64,000 nucleotides of DNA from Symbiodinium kawagutii (Eukaryota > Sar > Dinophyceae > Suessiales > Symbiodiniaceae): positions 17,501 through 81,500 of the forward strand of contig VSDK01018932.1 of assembly GCA_009767595.1 (NCBI GenBank), written 5' to 3'. Below, one piece after another: positions 52,032 to 61,766 of the stretch (position 1 is its first letter; every line of letters starts with the position of its first letter). The notes beneath the pieces were generated by a model, which ran no database searches, was not told the origin of the DNA, and saw only the letters and a list, made by a program, of their open reading frames with translations. Both the position numbers and the translations under genes were made by a program.

Positions 52032-55028
52032 TCAACTATCCGACATATCATCTTCTTCCTTGCCTCGATCACGCTTGGTCTTAACCAACAACTTCTTCAA
52101 ATCAGCAAGGGTGGCATTCAACTGAGTAGACTGGGCAGAAATGGCACCAGTAAAACTTTGCTCCAAATCAGATCGCACCTGTTGAATCGATTGGTGCAAT
52201 TGTTTTTCCCTGCTCTCAACTGCAGCAAAGCCCTTCTCCGTTTCAGCACGCAGCTGAACCTGATTGCTCTGCACTTCATGTAATGCCTTTTCAAGTTGCA
52301 GTATCTTTTCATCCTGACCGTTGAACCTGGACTCGATGGGTCCCTGCAAAGCACGAGTCTGTGCTGCCGCTGCATTGTTGGCTTCTCGTCGAGCAGTGGC
52401 CGCCTTGGCCCATGGATCATAGTGTGGGTCTGCGGATTGGTCAGCATCAGGTGCTTTCACTGCTTGCTTTGAGGGCTTCGGCCCAGCCAATATTGGACTG
52501 GCTTCTTGGTGTCCTTTCGGTTGCACAAGCTTGATCAAAACAGGATTGGCATTGAAGCAGTGCACACCTGCAGGAGGCGGGGTAGCGCTGCCTACCAACC
52601 AGCTTCGTGGACCAAGGGCTTTGATGGGCCGCAGTGGCCAAGGCAGAATCTTGGACCAAGCACTCAACATGTCAGCCGTGCACCCAAATGGTAATGGCTC
52701 AACCCGGTACATGTGTCGGATGTGAATGTCATCAGGCATCTTTTTGTCACCATGAATGATTCTCCATGCAGCTGGGAAGTCAGTGGCACTGAACCGCAAC
52801 CCCCATGTGTTTCGATTGCGAACCATGCCTGCACAGCCAGCGGTTTGTGTGGAAAGTGCATGTAAATGAGCTCGATCGCCCTCTGCCCAGATCACTCGCC
52901 AATCTGGCGAGATACGACCATCACTACCCTTTGGGGTGGCATGCAGTTTGCAGAAGCCTGTGAACTTCAAGAATTCCACAATCTTGGTTTGGTGCACAGC
53001 AAAATGAACTTGAATTGATACTGCATTCACCGCAGTACCCTTCTGCTTGTTCTCACCCCGTATGGATCTGCCCCACATACTTTCAACATAGGAGTCAACC
53101 GAATGTTCAGTGAGGATGTTCTTGATGAATGCATAAGTATGCTCCAAGGCACGAAGCCATTCTTTCTCAGACCAGTCATCTCTCCAAAGAGTGAGAGCAA
53201 TGGTGGCACAAACTTGTTCATCAATCTTCTGAGTGTTTGAGGTGGGCTGAATGCGTTTCTCTCCCAAATGGCATAGAGTCGTGGCAAGTATGACTGCTCT
53301 ACCATTACCATCCAAACATGGAAGATTGCAGGTTTGTGTGGCCAATGACGTATCAAGCTGATGATGTCCAATGATCGCAAGTGTCAGTTCATCTTTCGTG
53401 AGAAATCGATTCTCCTTGATCCAAACTGAAGCCTGAGCCAAGGACACCAAAACCAGTCCTGTCTTCTGCGCTGAGACTTCCTCCAACTGCAAAGGTGTGG
53501 ATCCATCTTCATTTTGCAGGTAAGAAAGCTCAAGTTGGTACTGACGTGGATCCGGTTGAACCACTTGACGTTTCTTGTCTCTCATGATTTGATTGCCTTT
53601 GGCCGAGGTCCTCACCGCATCATTGACAACACGATCCGGAATGACAATTGATGCATCCCTACATGCTTGGAGAATTTTTTCCAAACGTGCATATCCCTGT
53701 GGCATGGCAACAATGTTGGACATGAACTTGGTGCCAGTCGCTTCCATGAGCTGATCAACCGTAGAAGCAGTCCATTGAAAAGGATATCCCTGCTCAAGAA
53801 GAGTTGCTGCTACTGTGTTCTTTACATATGTACGGAGAGTGTCTTTGGAGCCAGAACCCGCACCACCTGCAGTCTGGAACTGCAAATGAAAGGTCAATGT
53901 GGAAGAGTTGGAGTGCCGCATCAACTCTTCCAAGGAGACCTCATACCACACTCGCCCTCTGCAAATGAGTCTGACTGCCTGCGTACCCAAGAAAGGTGCA
54001 AAAGCTGCCTCAAGGAGAGACAGCATCACCATCACTGTCATCTGGGTGTCACAGTTTCCCTGCCATAGGGTGCGGGAATTCCATTTCAAAATCACTGGAA
54101 CTCCGGATGGGGTGTGAATTGCATCAAAGATGCGACGGACCACAGCAATCTGCAGAACCTCTTGCATGGTGTCTTTTGGAAGCAAAAAGGCATCTGTGTT
54201 GGCAGAAAATGTCAACGTGGCATGACCTGGCATTTCTACCAAATGGCATTTCTGTTGAATGAGGTGCATGGTGTCATCGATCAAGGCCTGACTCCATAGT
54301 TGCGCTATAACCTTGACCGCAGTTTCCTCACCTTGAATGCGAAAAACAGTGCAGGCCTTTGTGATATCCCACACTGCCCCAATTTCAACTTGCTGTTGTG
54401 CCGCAACCAAAAAGAATGGCAGAGTATGCAATGCATGATGTTGGATTGGTTCAGGGAAGAAAGCAGTGGCATGCGTAATTCTGCGTCTCTCCAAAACATC
54501 CCCAAATTGGTCAAACCATTCACCATCTCCCAGTGAGTCCAACAGATCCTTGGCCGCATCATCACATGATTTCGTGGGATCCAGTAGGACGATAGTAAGT
54601 GCATCTCTCTGAACCAGTGGAAGTAGCCCAAAGGAGAATCCTTGTCTACTCAACCAGGGAGCATTGTGCACGTTCACCATTTCATGAGCAGTGAAAGCGA
54701 ATGAAATTCCAAGGTCATTTGGTGGTGTTGTGGTCACCTGCAAAGGGAGATGGAAGAGCTCACATAAAGCTGCAGGACTCACATCCCCATTGATCCAAAC
54801 AAACAACCGTTGATCACGAAGTTGAGTTTCAGCTTTGACAACAGGACTGTAGAATGCAGTGGGTGTCACCTCATGTTCATCCTGTGCATGTTCGGAGACC
54901 TGGGATTCCTGAATCGTGTCAGGCTCTGCAGTGTGCCATTGCTCATACGTGAGGATGCCTCGCTTCGGTGTCCAAACCCATCCAGCTGGCAGAGTCGCAT
55001 TGGCAAATGCTTCACAAAGCTGTTGCAT
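52032..55028 (-). CDS. retroelement ORF2: 998-residue protein with C-terminal coiled coil
   Basis: No family is recognised. Start ATG at 55028 lies 17 nt inside ORF1 in a different frame. Residues ~905-985 are rich in Gln, Glu and Leu with heptad spacing (LQLEKALHEVQ, KQLHQSIQQVRSDLEQS), as in a coiled coil. The protein ends with a basic then acidic tail (KTKRDRGKEEDDMSDS). By position it may be the nucleic-acid-binding or particle protein (ORF1p/Gag role) of the element, an inference only. The central region lacks an obvious zinc knuckle. The stop at 52032-52034 is 27 nt before the ORF3 ATG. Confidence 0.85.
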   Translation of the reverse strand: MQQLCEAFANATLPAGWVWTPKRGILTYEQWHTAEPDTIQESQVSEHAQDEHEVTPTAFYSPVVKAETQLRDQRLFVWINGDVSPAALCELFHLPLQVTTTPPNDLGISFAFTAHEMVNVHNAPWLSRQGFSFGLLPLVQRDALTIVLLDPTKSCDDAAKDLLDSLGDGEWFDQFGDVLERRRITHATAFFPEPIQHHALHTLPFFLVAAQQQVEIGAVWDITKACTVFRIQGEETAVKVIAQLWSQALIDDTMHLIQQKCHLVEMPGHATLTFSANTDAFLLPKDTMQEVLQIAVVRRIFDAIHTPSGVPVILKWNSRTLWQGNCDTQMTVMVMLSLLEAAFAPFLGTQAVRLICRGRVWYEVSLEELMRHSNSSTLTFHLQFQTAGGAGSGSKDTLRTYVKNTVAATLLEQGYPFQWTASTVDQLMEATGTKFMSNIVAMPQGYARLEKILQACRDASIVIPDRVVNDAVRTSAKGNQIMRDKKRQVVQPDPRQYQLELSYLQNEDGSTPLQLEEVSAQKTGLVLVSLAQASVWIKENRFLTKDELTLAIIGHHQLDTSLATQTCNLPCLDGNGRAVILATTLCHLGEKRIQPTSNTQKIDEQVCATIALTLWRDDWSEKEWLRALEHTYAFIKNILTEHSVDSYVESMWGRSIRGENKQKGTAVNAVSIQVHFAVHQTKIVEFLKFTGFCKLHATPKGSDGRISPDWRVIWAEGDRAHLHALSTQTAGCAGMVRNRNTWGLRFSATDFPAAWRIIHGDKKMPDDIHIRHMYRVEPLPFGCTADMLSAWSKILPWPLRPIKALGPRSWLVGSATPPPAGVHCFNANPVLIKLVQPKGHQEASPILAGPKPSKQAVKAPDADQSADPHYDPWAKAATARREANNAAAAQTRALQGPIESRFNGQDEKILQLEKALHEVQSNQVQLRAETEKGFAAVESREKQLHQSIQQVRSDLEQSFTGAISAQSTQLNATLADLKKLLVKTKRDRGKEEDDMSDS

Positions 55029-56691
55029 GAAATTCAGTTTTCCCGGCTAACTGAGCCTGTTCATCCATGGTGATCATACAAGGGTCAACAAAAAGTGTAC
55101 CAAGATCATGTGTGAGTGCGACCACATGCGAAGAGGAAAGAGCCTCACGATGAATGGCATGAAACAGTTCTTCCACATTGACATCTTTCTGTTCAAAGCA
55201 CCTCACTGCATTGGCCAAAAGCAAGAGTGCATGTGGCAAACAGATACAGTTTCCAACCTGTACCCAAGTTTCGAGATAGTTGCGAGCCACAAAACCAGAA
55301 TCAATGGTGAGGTGAATCATCATGATCTCAAGTGGATGGTGCAATCGATGGGTCACTCGTCCCTCATGATCAATCAAAGCAAGGAAGTGTCCAAGGTATC
55401 CTTTTTCTTCGAGTATCCGTACTTCAAACAAATGCTGTTGACCGTATTTCGACATGAAAGTTTTGGCAACTTCTTGTGGTGTTGCACATCTGGACAACCA
55501 AATGCGCTCAGCTGAAGCACCCCGAAGCTTGTTCTTCTCAAACCCTGGCAACATGGAAAAGGATGATCCACAAGCCCTCATGTCATCAGTGATCTGCAGT
55601 TGTTGGACGTCAATCATGGTATCAGGCAGGACAGCCCCCAAAGCCTGTGGTGTGAGCTGAGGAACTGAAGGCCACAATTGCATCTGATTGAAAGCAATTC
55701 CTTCTTCGTGATTCTTGGTTGCCAGACCTAACCATCTGGATCGCAAAGATCCCCCAAATTGAGAAGCATCGAAGATCCTACACCATCGTAGTCCATAACC
55801 TACATGCTTCAAGCAATCCAACACTTGCATCTTTTGAGGATGAGATCCAAAGCCCTTCACTTGCTCAATGATCACTACTTTGGGTCTGAAAATACGAAGC
55901 AAAAGGATGCAATGCGGGAGGAGGAGTCCATCTGAACATCCAAGGCCGGCTTTGGCAGTTGCATTGCTCCATGGTGGACAAGGAGCAGATATGGTCATCA
56001 CATCTACTCCCCATGATTTGACAGCCTCCCACCAATTGTGTGATTGAAGTGAAGAATGAATCAAAACATGTCCGCCCTCTTTCTCGAACGCATCAAAGGG
56101 AATTCTGACCGTTCCATCAATCACTGAGCAGTTGTGATGCATAGCAAAGTGCTTAATTGCCATGAAGTCTGAATCCAACGTCACAAATTGCAATGGAATA
56201 TCAGTGTGCTTGTGAATGACTCTTCCAGCAAAGGACCAACCTCCATAGCCTCCCCCAAATGGTTCAAAGATGTGGAGAGAATTTCGGTCTTCAGTGGTGA
56301 AAGGAAGAAAAAGGCTATCTCCGTCAAAGCAAAAATCCGCCTGGTCACCCCTCCATTGATGAAATGCATCAACCAGATTCCACAAAAGAACCTTTTTGGG
56401 AAAAGAGGAAGGGACAAAGTTGCCCTCCCATGCAATGATCGTGGTTTCCTTGGTTGAAGTCACATCAGCAAACGATGTAAACACTCCTTGCATGTACTGT
56501 GCCGAAGAACCACCTTCAGGCTGCACAAGAAAACCCTTCAACATGATTTGATCTCCTTCTCGATACATCTGCACTTCGTCCAGCAAAACATGCTTTCTTT
56601 CCTGAAATGCACTGGTAGCAGGGATCATACCACATGTGTCAAAGTGCTGCAGTAAAGTCCGCAGCCCATCACTGATAGGAACCGATGACAT
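55012..56691 (-). CDS. retroelement ORF1: C5-cytosine DNA methyltransferase
   Basis: A 559-residue protein from the first ATG inside the element (56691); the frame is open further upstream but only via a TTG lying in the target-site duplication. About 140 residues of unknown function precede the methyltransferase domain. The domain shows FEPFGGGYGGWSFAG (motif I, S-adenosylmethionine binding, residues ~142-156), TISAPCPPWS (motif IV with the catalytic Cys, ~233-242), IIEQV (motif VI, usually ENV, ~274-278) and SLRSRWLG (motif VIII Arg pair, ~315-322). About 235 residues follow, long enough for target recognition. It would transfer a methyl group to cytosine in DNA; target sequence cannot be read from the sequence. 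Its TGA overlaps the ATG of ORF2 by 17 nt, suggesting coupled translation. Confidence 0.9.
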   Translation of the reverse strand: MSSVPISDGLRTLLQHFDTCGMIPATSAFQERKHVLLDEVQMYREGDQIMLKGFLVQPEGGSSAQYMQGVFTSFADVTSTKETTIIAWEGNFVPSSFPKKVLLWNLVDAFHQWRGDQADFCFDGDSLFLPFTTEDRNSLHIFEPFGGGYGGWSFAGRVIHKHTDIPLQFVTLDSDFMAIKHFAMHHNCSVIDGTVRIPFDAFEKEGGHVLIHSSLQSHNWWEAVKSWGVDVMTISAPCPPWSNATAKAGLGCSDGLLLPHCILLLRIFRPKVVIIEQVKGFGSHPQKMQVLDCLKHVGYGLRWCRIFDASQFGGSLRSRWLGLATKNHEEGIAFNQMQLWPSVPQLTPQALGAVLPDTMIDVQQLQITDDMRACGSSFSMLPGFEKNKLRGASAERIWLSRCATPQEVAKTFMSKYGQQHLFEVRILEEKGYLGHFLALIDHEGRVTHRLHHPLEIMMIHLTIDSGFVARNYLETWVQVGNCICLPHALLLLANAVRCFEQKDVNVEELFHAIHREALSSSHVVALTHDLGTLFVDPCMITMDEQAQLAGKTEFHATAL

Positions 56692-56757
56692 GGCACCCTC
56701 CGCACTCTGGCAATGAGTGGCAAGCTCACCGCAAGGAGGTGTTGGAGCCAAAAGCTT

Positions 56758-56769
56758 AGTCAACCAACC
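56758..56769. repeat. target-site duplication, 5' side of the element
   Basis: AGTCAACCAACC, followed at 56770-56823 by the right half of a family B repeat (AGTTGCTAATGATTACGAGG, then GTTTGAAACCACCAACC). Confidence 0.88.
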
Positions 56770-56883
56770 AGTTGCTAATGATTACGAGGGAAAATCAAAA
56801 ATGTTTGAAACCACCAACCAGCAACCATTACCCGTCTGAAGTAACCAAGCAGCTTGGTTTTCGAAAACGTCTTCAATCACCAG

Positions 56884-56922
56884 GTCGCCCTCAGGTCCCT
56901 CCCCACTTTGGGTCCCCACTTG
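56884..56922 (+). CDS. candidate exon, plus strand
   Basis: A 39-nt block 115 bp beyond the right end of the retroelement duplication. Acceptor CACCAG|G, donor TTG|GTCGGA, encoding VALRSLPTLGPHL in phase 0. If the plus-strand gene is real, the retroelement sits in the intron before this exon, in antisense. Confidence 0.35.
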
Positions 56923-57584
56923 GTCGGAAACGGCAGGGTGGAGGGTACCTGAAGCCGAGGGTGAAGCGTCATGGTTCAGCCGGTGAACCATGGTTGGTCA
57001 TGGATGGTTAATAGTGCCAATATAGTAGTATTTTATGGACAAATAAATATAGTGGTTAATAGTGCCAATGGCAATGACCATGGTTGGTCATGGATGGTAG
57101 AATGGATGAGCGTCAGTAGTGGTTAATAGTGCCAATGGTATTGGATATCAGTCTTGTTACTAGTATTGGTTGGTATTAGTGAATGGATAAGTGTTCCTAC
57201 TGTCTAATAGGTTTGCTTTGTTTCAAGAAGCTGGTTTGGAAGTTTAGGGATTGATGCTTCGTAGCGTTTGGCCGTGGGTAATAACAACATGTAAAATCAG
57301 GTAAGTACATATTAAGACACACATACAATAGTATAAAACAACTAATCCGAACATAAACATAATTTTAAGTGAAGGCAAAGGTATGTATATTATTATGTGT
57401 CTCTTCATATTTGTGTTCAACAGCATCAATACACACAAGTCACATGTATCAAATAAGGAGTTTATGTGTGGTCCACACATCCCATATATGTAAACAATAT
57501 TACATTCATCCCATATACATCCGTATATTTTATGGTATATAGACGACAATACAACCATCCCATATATGTAAACAGTATCCTATA

Positions 57585-57708
57585 TATGGCGGTGGGTCAA
57601 AACCCTGTACACCTGGTTCCCTATCATTAATCATTGTTTTCTCTATGGAACTGTTGGTAAGTATGCCCCATGAAATTTGTTGCTTAACTGCTTGACCCAT
57701 AGCCATAT
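57585..57708. mobile_element. family C inverted-repeat element
   Basis: Starts TATGGCGGTGGGTCAAAACC and ends CTTGACCCATAGCCATATG. A half copy lies at 32868-32966. Confidence 0.85.
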
Positions 57709-57903
57709 GTAGCATCCCCTACTATTGTTGGTAAATCTCCCCTGTCATTAACCGTTAACGATTGGTTGGTTGGTTCATGTGGGTTCATATGGATCCTCCT
57801 ATATAGTCATCCCATACATCTATACACATTACCCGTCCAGGTCCACATAACCACCTGCAAGGACTCCCAACGCACACCTGAGCAGCAAAAGAAGCCCTTG
57901 CAG

Positions 57904-57960
57904 GTCTCACCGTCACAAAGGAACCTACGGAACACTTCCGCGGGGCGTTTTTCCACGCAG
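57904..57960 (+). CDS. candidate exon, plus strand
   Basis: A 57-nt block after CCTTGCAG|G with a GC donor. Phase 0 reads VSPSQRNLRNTSAGRFSTQ; phase 1 reads LTVTKEPTEHFRGAFFHA, equally protein-like. The frame is undecided. Confidence 0.35.
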
Positions 57961-58824
57961 GCGCAGCCGCATGTCAAGGGTGAAATTCACGGGGAAGCCA
58001 TGGGGAACTACAGGGTTTGATGACAAGTAATTGATCATACTGATGAATGTTCAATGATGGTATAGTAGTAAGTGATTGGGGAAACAAGAGGGTTTATTGG
58101 TAACTCTGAGCCATAAGGACTTGATGATTCGTAAATACTAGTAGTTGCTATATCTAGGATTTGATGGAAAATTTATGGGGAACCATGACTAGTAATTGAT
58201 CATACTGGTGACTGCTGACTGATGTTCAAATTTGCTTGATAATATGATGAGTAAGGGTTTGATGACAATAACAACACCCATGACTACGGATTGAAAATAC
58301 TTTTGACAGCTCACTGGTGGTCAATGTTAGTGATTGCGATTTTGCTGATAGATCCTGATAATACTGATCGTGCTGTTACTTAATGCTAATTTCATAGCCA
58401 ATTGATGGCTAGTGCTGCCTCAAACACTTTGTGATTGATTCATAGCCCATGCTCAGCACATCATGAGTGACTTCAAATTCAATTGGTGAGGGCTACCAAC
58501 TGCGGGAGTTACGGTGGACATGCACCTATGATGGTGACAAGGTCAGCTATAAGCACGAATAGTGATGGTTCATGGTTTAAGTACTTCATTTGAACAACAT
58601 AAAATACACGTAAACTGCAGCAAAGCATCCTCAAAGCAACCCTGTACCACATTGATGATGCTGGTAATTATGGTTTTGTTAAACAACTTCATTACTAATA
58701 TTGATAATCATGAACCACTTAGTTATTTATAACAATATAAGTCTGACCATTCTTCGATAGTGGCAGCCCTAGTCTAAATCAATTCTAATACCACTTCATT
58801 ACTCATGATATGACCACCCCACAG

Positions 58825-58872
58825 CGGATTCCACCTTCTGCTCCTGTTCGGACGGCCTCAGGCTTGGCGGCT
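58825..58872 (+). CDS. candidate exon with consensus donor, plus strand
   Basis: A 48-nt block ending in GCT|GTAAGT, the best donor in the window. Acceptor CCACAG|C. Phase 0 reads RIPPSAPVRTASGLAA; phase 1 reads DSTFCSCSDGLRLGG. Confidence 0.35.
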
Positions 58873-59292
58873 GTAAGTCCCAAGTAAAATTAGATATGGT
58901 AAGACATACGCATCTTTCTATACATAGTTGTTTACATCTTTATGATGCATGTTTAAAAAGAAATACACGAGTATGTATATCTATATATATATATATATAA
59001 ATATATTGATATGAAACTACAACAATACATGTGTATGTGTGTAAATACAAATAATATATATTTAAAGAAAATACATAAAAATGAATATAAACATATATAT
59101 ATATATATATACATCCAATGGAAGTCCATACCCGAAAATGTCCCAAATGGTTGGTTTCACTGATGATCATGTCTAGACTACTTGGGAATAAGCCCATTGA
59201 AGGACCATGTCAGGAAGGACTTTGTGTGAAACTGCTCTCAGTGCTGCCATTCGACACTACCATCACCCAAGAGTCAACAATAAATACCTTCA

Positions 59293-59450
59293 CAAGGTGG
59301 GCCCCCAAACGTTATAACTTGGTTTAGAAGGCCATTTAACCAGCTAGTTATATCAACTATACCAGGTAGTTCGCCTACTTATGGGCTATGGCAGTTCTAT
59401 TTACCACAATTGGTAGTTACCCTAGACCCAACTTCTAGCTGGTTTAGGGG
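59293..59450. mobile_element. family D inverted-repeat element
   Basis: Starts CAAGGTGGGCCCCCAAACG, contains GGCCATTTAACCAGCTAGTT and GGTAGTTACCCTAG, and ends GGTTTAGGGGCCTA. Relatives at 42228-42342 and 44425-44554 share the GGTGGGCCCCC-type ends. Confidence 0.6.
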
Positions 59451-59710
59451 CCTACATTCAGGAATCACCAGGAATCCCCTAGATTTGGGATAGATCACAA
59501 GCCAGTTCAGGCAAACTGCTTGTGGTCTCATATGCATAATATTGATCTATAATTTCGACCACTATCTTCAAGTCGTCAACCACTAATGACCAACGTTTAA
59601 TCAATCAACTAGCTCACTGGTTGGTGGTTGAACCACCCCTATGAAACATATCAGTCAACCAACCCACCCCTACCACTGGTTAATGCGCTCAGTGACAATA
59701 CGACCATGAG

Positions 59711-59752
59711 GCACCCCGACGTCCCGTCCCTGAGCTCTTGACGGGCACGGTG
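59711..59752 (+). CDS. candidate exon, plus strand
   Basis: A 42-nt block, acceptor ATGAG|G, donor GTG|GTCGAG, phase 0 reading APRRPVPELLTGTV. The other two plus frames contain a stop, which favours the all-phase-0 chain for the preceding blocks. Confidence 0.35.
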
Positions 59753-59840
59753 GTCGAGAGAGTACTGGCAGCACCGGGTCGACAAACGGATGCAGGAGAA
59801 ACGGGGTATAGATCCATGGCTTCATCAGACATTTACGGCA

Positions 59841-59950
59841 CATGGTGGTTTCTCAAGTCATAGGGGACCCCTAAATCATTCAATATTAGTCATTTATAGT
59901 AAAAAACCAACCATCTTGTTTGGTCTCCTATTCAACGAAACAGCCACATG
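59841..59950. mobile_element. family A inverted-repeat element
   Basis: Starts CATGGTGGTTTCTCAAGTCA then TAGGGGACCCC; the far end (GTCTCCTATTCAACGAAACA) is more worn. Centre TTTATAGTAAAAAACCAACC. Confidence 0.78.
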
Positions 59951-60899
59951 GGTGAAGCCTTTTGTACTGGCTGAAATGATGGTGAAATGATAGTTGATTC
60001 ATGATGGTTCATTAATGATGGTTGATAGCTATAGGTTAGTCAGCTGGTTTGATGGTTGATAACGGGGGATAATGACAAACAAGAATGGGGGATATACCAA
60101 CTGAATGGTGAGTTGGGTCAAGCTAGCCACCAATCCGAAAGCCATGGTAGTAGTGAACCCATGCTTACCAGGATTAGTTTGGTAACATGGCAGAAGTGTC
60201 AACTGATGCGCTACAAGTTACAAGCAACATATCTTCGAAACCACTTGTAGTGTCGACGATCAATAAATCGTTATATAACCATGAATGGTCAACAATATGA
60301 TCTTTGAAACCACCATTAATTGTGTTCAGATTTGCTTGAATACCCATGTTGACTCATGTTGTGGTTTTAAATTATCTAGTCATGATTTCTGGTCTTCTTA
60401 ATATATGAAAGCAGAACCATTCACCTGGGGTAAATGGAACGCACAACCAGTACTTTGTTGTTCCTGACCCACATTTGGTATTATGGACTTTGAACAACTT
60501 TTAAGTAGTATTGTTTGCTACTCTGTTGTTACAAACCATAACCCGTTGACTATTAGTAACCAACACAATAACTAACATTATCATTGCCACTAGTAATGCT
60601 TAACCATATAATTGATTTCCATTAGCTAACCAACCAGTCGCTGCTTAACCACTATTGTTGGTTGTTATTCCCTATTATTCACCATGATTGATAATGTTTT
60701 TCTATTGTTTATCTAACCACTATTGTTGGAACCCTTATAACTATAGGTTATTCTCCATGATTCCCTATTATTCACCATTGTAGTTCTATTGTTGGTGAAT
60801 ATATTATTCTATGATTACCTATTATTCCCCAGTATTCCCTATTATTCACCTTATAACTATACGTTTTTATCTAACCACCCTTATCAAAACCACATGTCT

Positions 60900-61125
60900 T
60901 TGGAACTCCCTGCAGAACCAGCTCCAGCCCCAGCGCCTGGGGTGTGTGTTTGGCCGCATGGCCACAGGCTGTGGCGCCAGGGGCCGTATCACCGTGGCGC
61001 TGCGCACCACGGGCGCGGCGGCCGGTGCGNNNNNNNNNNCGACTCGGTGGGTGGCGGCCGGGCCACGCGATACATGGAGCTGGATTGGGATCCAGTGCCT
61101 GCGCCGGTGCCAGGCCTTAGATGAT
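60900..61125. other. very GC-rich island with a gap, probably exonic
   Basis: Plus-strand frames are open throughout (e.g. GRITVALRTTGAAAGA up to the gap at 61030). The 10-N gap prevents deciding frame or ends. Its GC content is the highest of the window. Confidence 0.4.
61030..61039. other. assembly gap (10 N)
   Basis: Ten undetermined bases inside a very GC-rich island (60900-61120), so the reading of that island is uncertain. Confidence 0.99.
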
Positions 61126-61489
61126 GGTCTTGACATGTCTTGACCACAGTCATTAGATGGCCTTAATTAGTGGGGTGTACTGATACGTGTTGGGCAAACT
61201 GTAACACGTTGTGTTGATCTCCACGTTTTGATCGTTTTTTGCAATTTGTTATTTCGGTTAGCAAAACATGGCACCAAAACAGAGGAGTCCATGGCAAAAG
61301 CCTGTGAACCGAGGATCGGAGACCCTACGGCTGGAAAAAAACAAGCGTTGGAGATTCTACAGGTGGGGCCTCCTGTTATCACGCTAGTTACCACCACTAA
61401 GCTCTACCAGTACTTGCCATCACTGAGCTCTACAAGGAGGTGCCCCTTACTTCAAAGGTGCTTCCACAGTCATGTAACAGGCTACCTAT

Positions 61490-61610
61490 ATGGTAGTTTC
61501 TCAAAATAGGGGTACCCCAAAGTTATGGTTGGTTTATTGCTACAAATTAAAATTCAGTAGCTAAAACAAATAGATAGGTAAAAACAAATGATTGAGAAAC
61601 ATCCATAATC
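61490..61610. mobile_element. family A inverted-repeat element
   Basis: Starts TATGGTAGTTTCTCAAAATA then GGGGTACCCC; centre GGTTGGTTTATTGCTACAAA; ends ATGATTGAGAAACATCC with the GGGG block lost. Confidence 0.75.
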
Positions 61611-61739
61611 ACCATCGGCCTCGTAGCCACCAGAACGTTCTAAACCAACAGCCATGGCGGAACAAGACCGCTGCTTGTCCCGCCAGCGCTCACACTGGGC
61701 CTGGAGTTATGAAGCTTCCCGCCACGGCCGGCACCGCAG

Positions 61740-61766
61740 GACGGGCCTGAGAACACCGAGGAGTTC
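61740..61766 (+). CDS. candidate micro-exon, plus strand
   Basis: A 27-nt block with acceptor CCGCAG|G and donor TTC|GTTACG encoding DGPENTEEF (phase 0) or TGLRTPRS (phase 2). The second phase fits the next block. Confidence 0.3.

Larger units (their letters stand above)
46496..56757 (-). mobile_element. complete three-ORF non-LTR retroelement with DNA methyltransferase
   Basis: A 10,262-bp element on the minus strand, bounded on both sides by AGTCAACCAACC (46484-46495 and 56758-56769), a 12-bp target-site duplication. Order: 66-nt 5' leader, cytosine methyltransferase ORF, 998-residue ORF, APE-RT-RNase H ORF, 127-nt 3' tail with a hairpin. There are no long terminal repeats and no poly(A) tail. 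All three frames are open, so the copy is young or still active. Retroelements that have captured cytosine methyltransferases are known from dinoflagellates and charophytes. The flanks together rebuild a family B repeat, so the insertion is nested. Confidence 0.93.

Noticed and set aside
47184-54536. Open frames of 60-221 codons on the plus strand opposite the retroelement, e.g. 50715-51380
   Set aside because: They run antisense to long conserved frames and show no motif; they are shadows.
56692-56763. Starting ORF1 at a TTG at 56763
   Set aside because: That codon lies in the target-site duplication outside the element; the first ATG inside it is at 56691.
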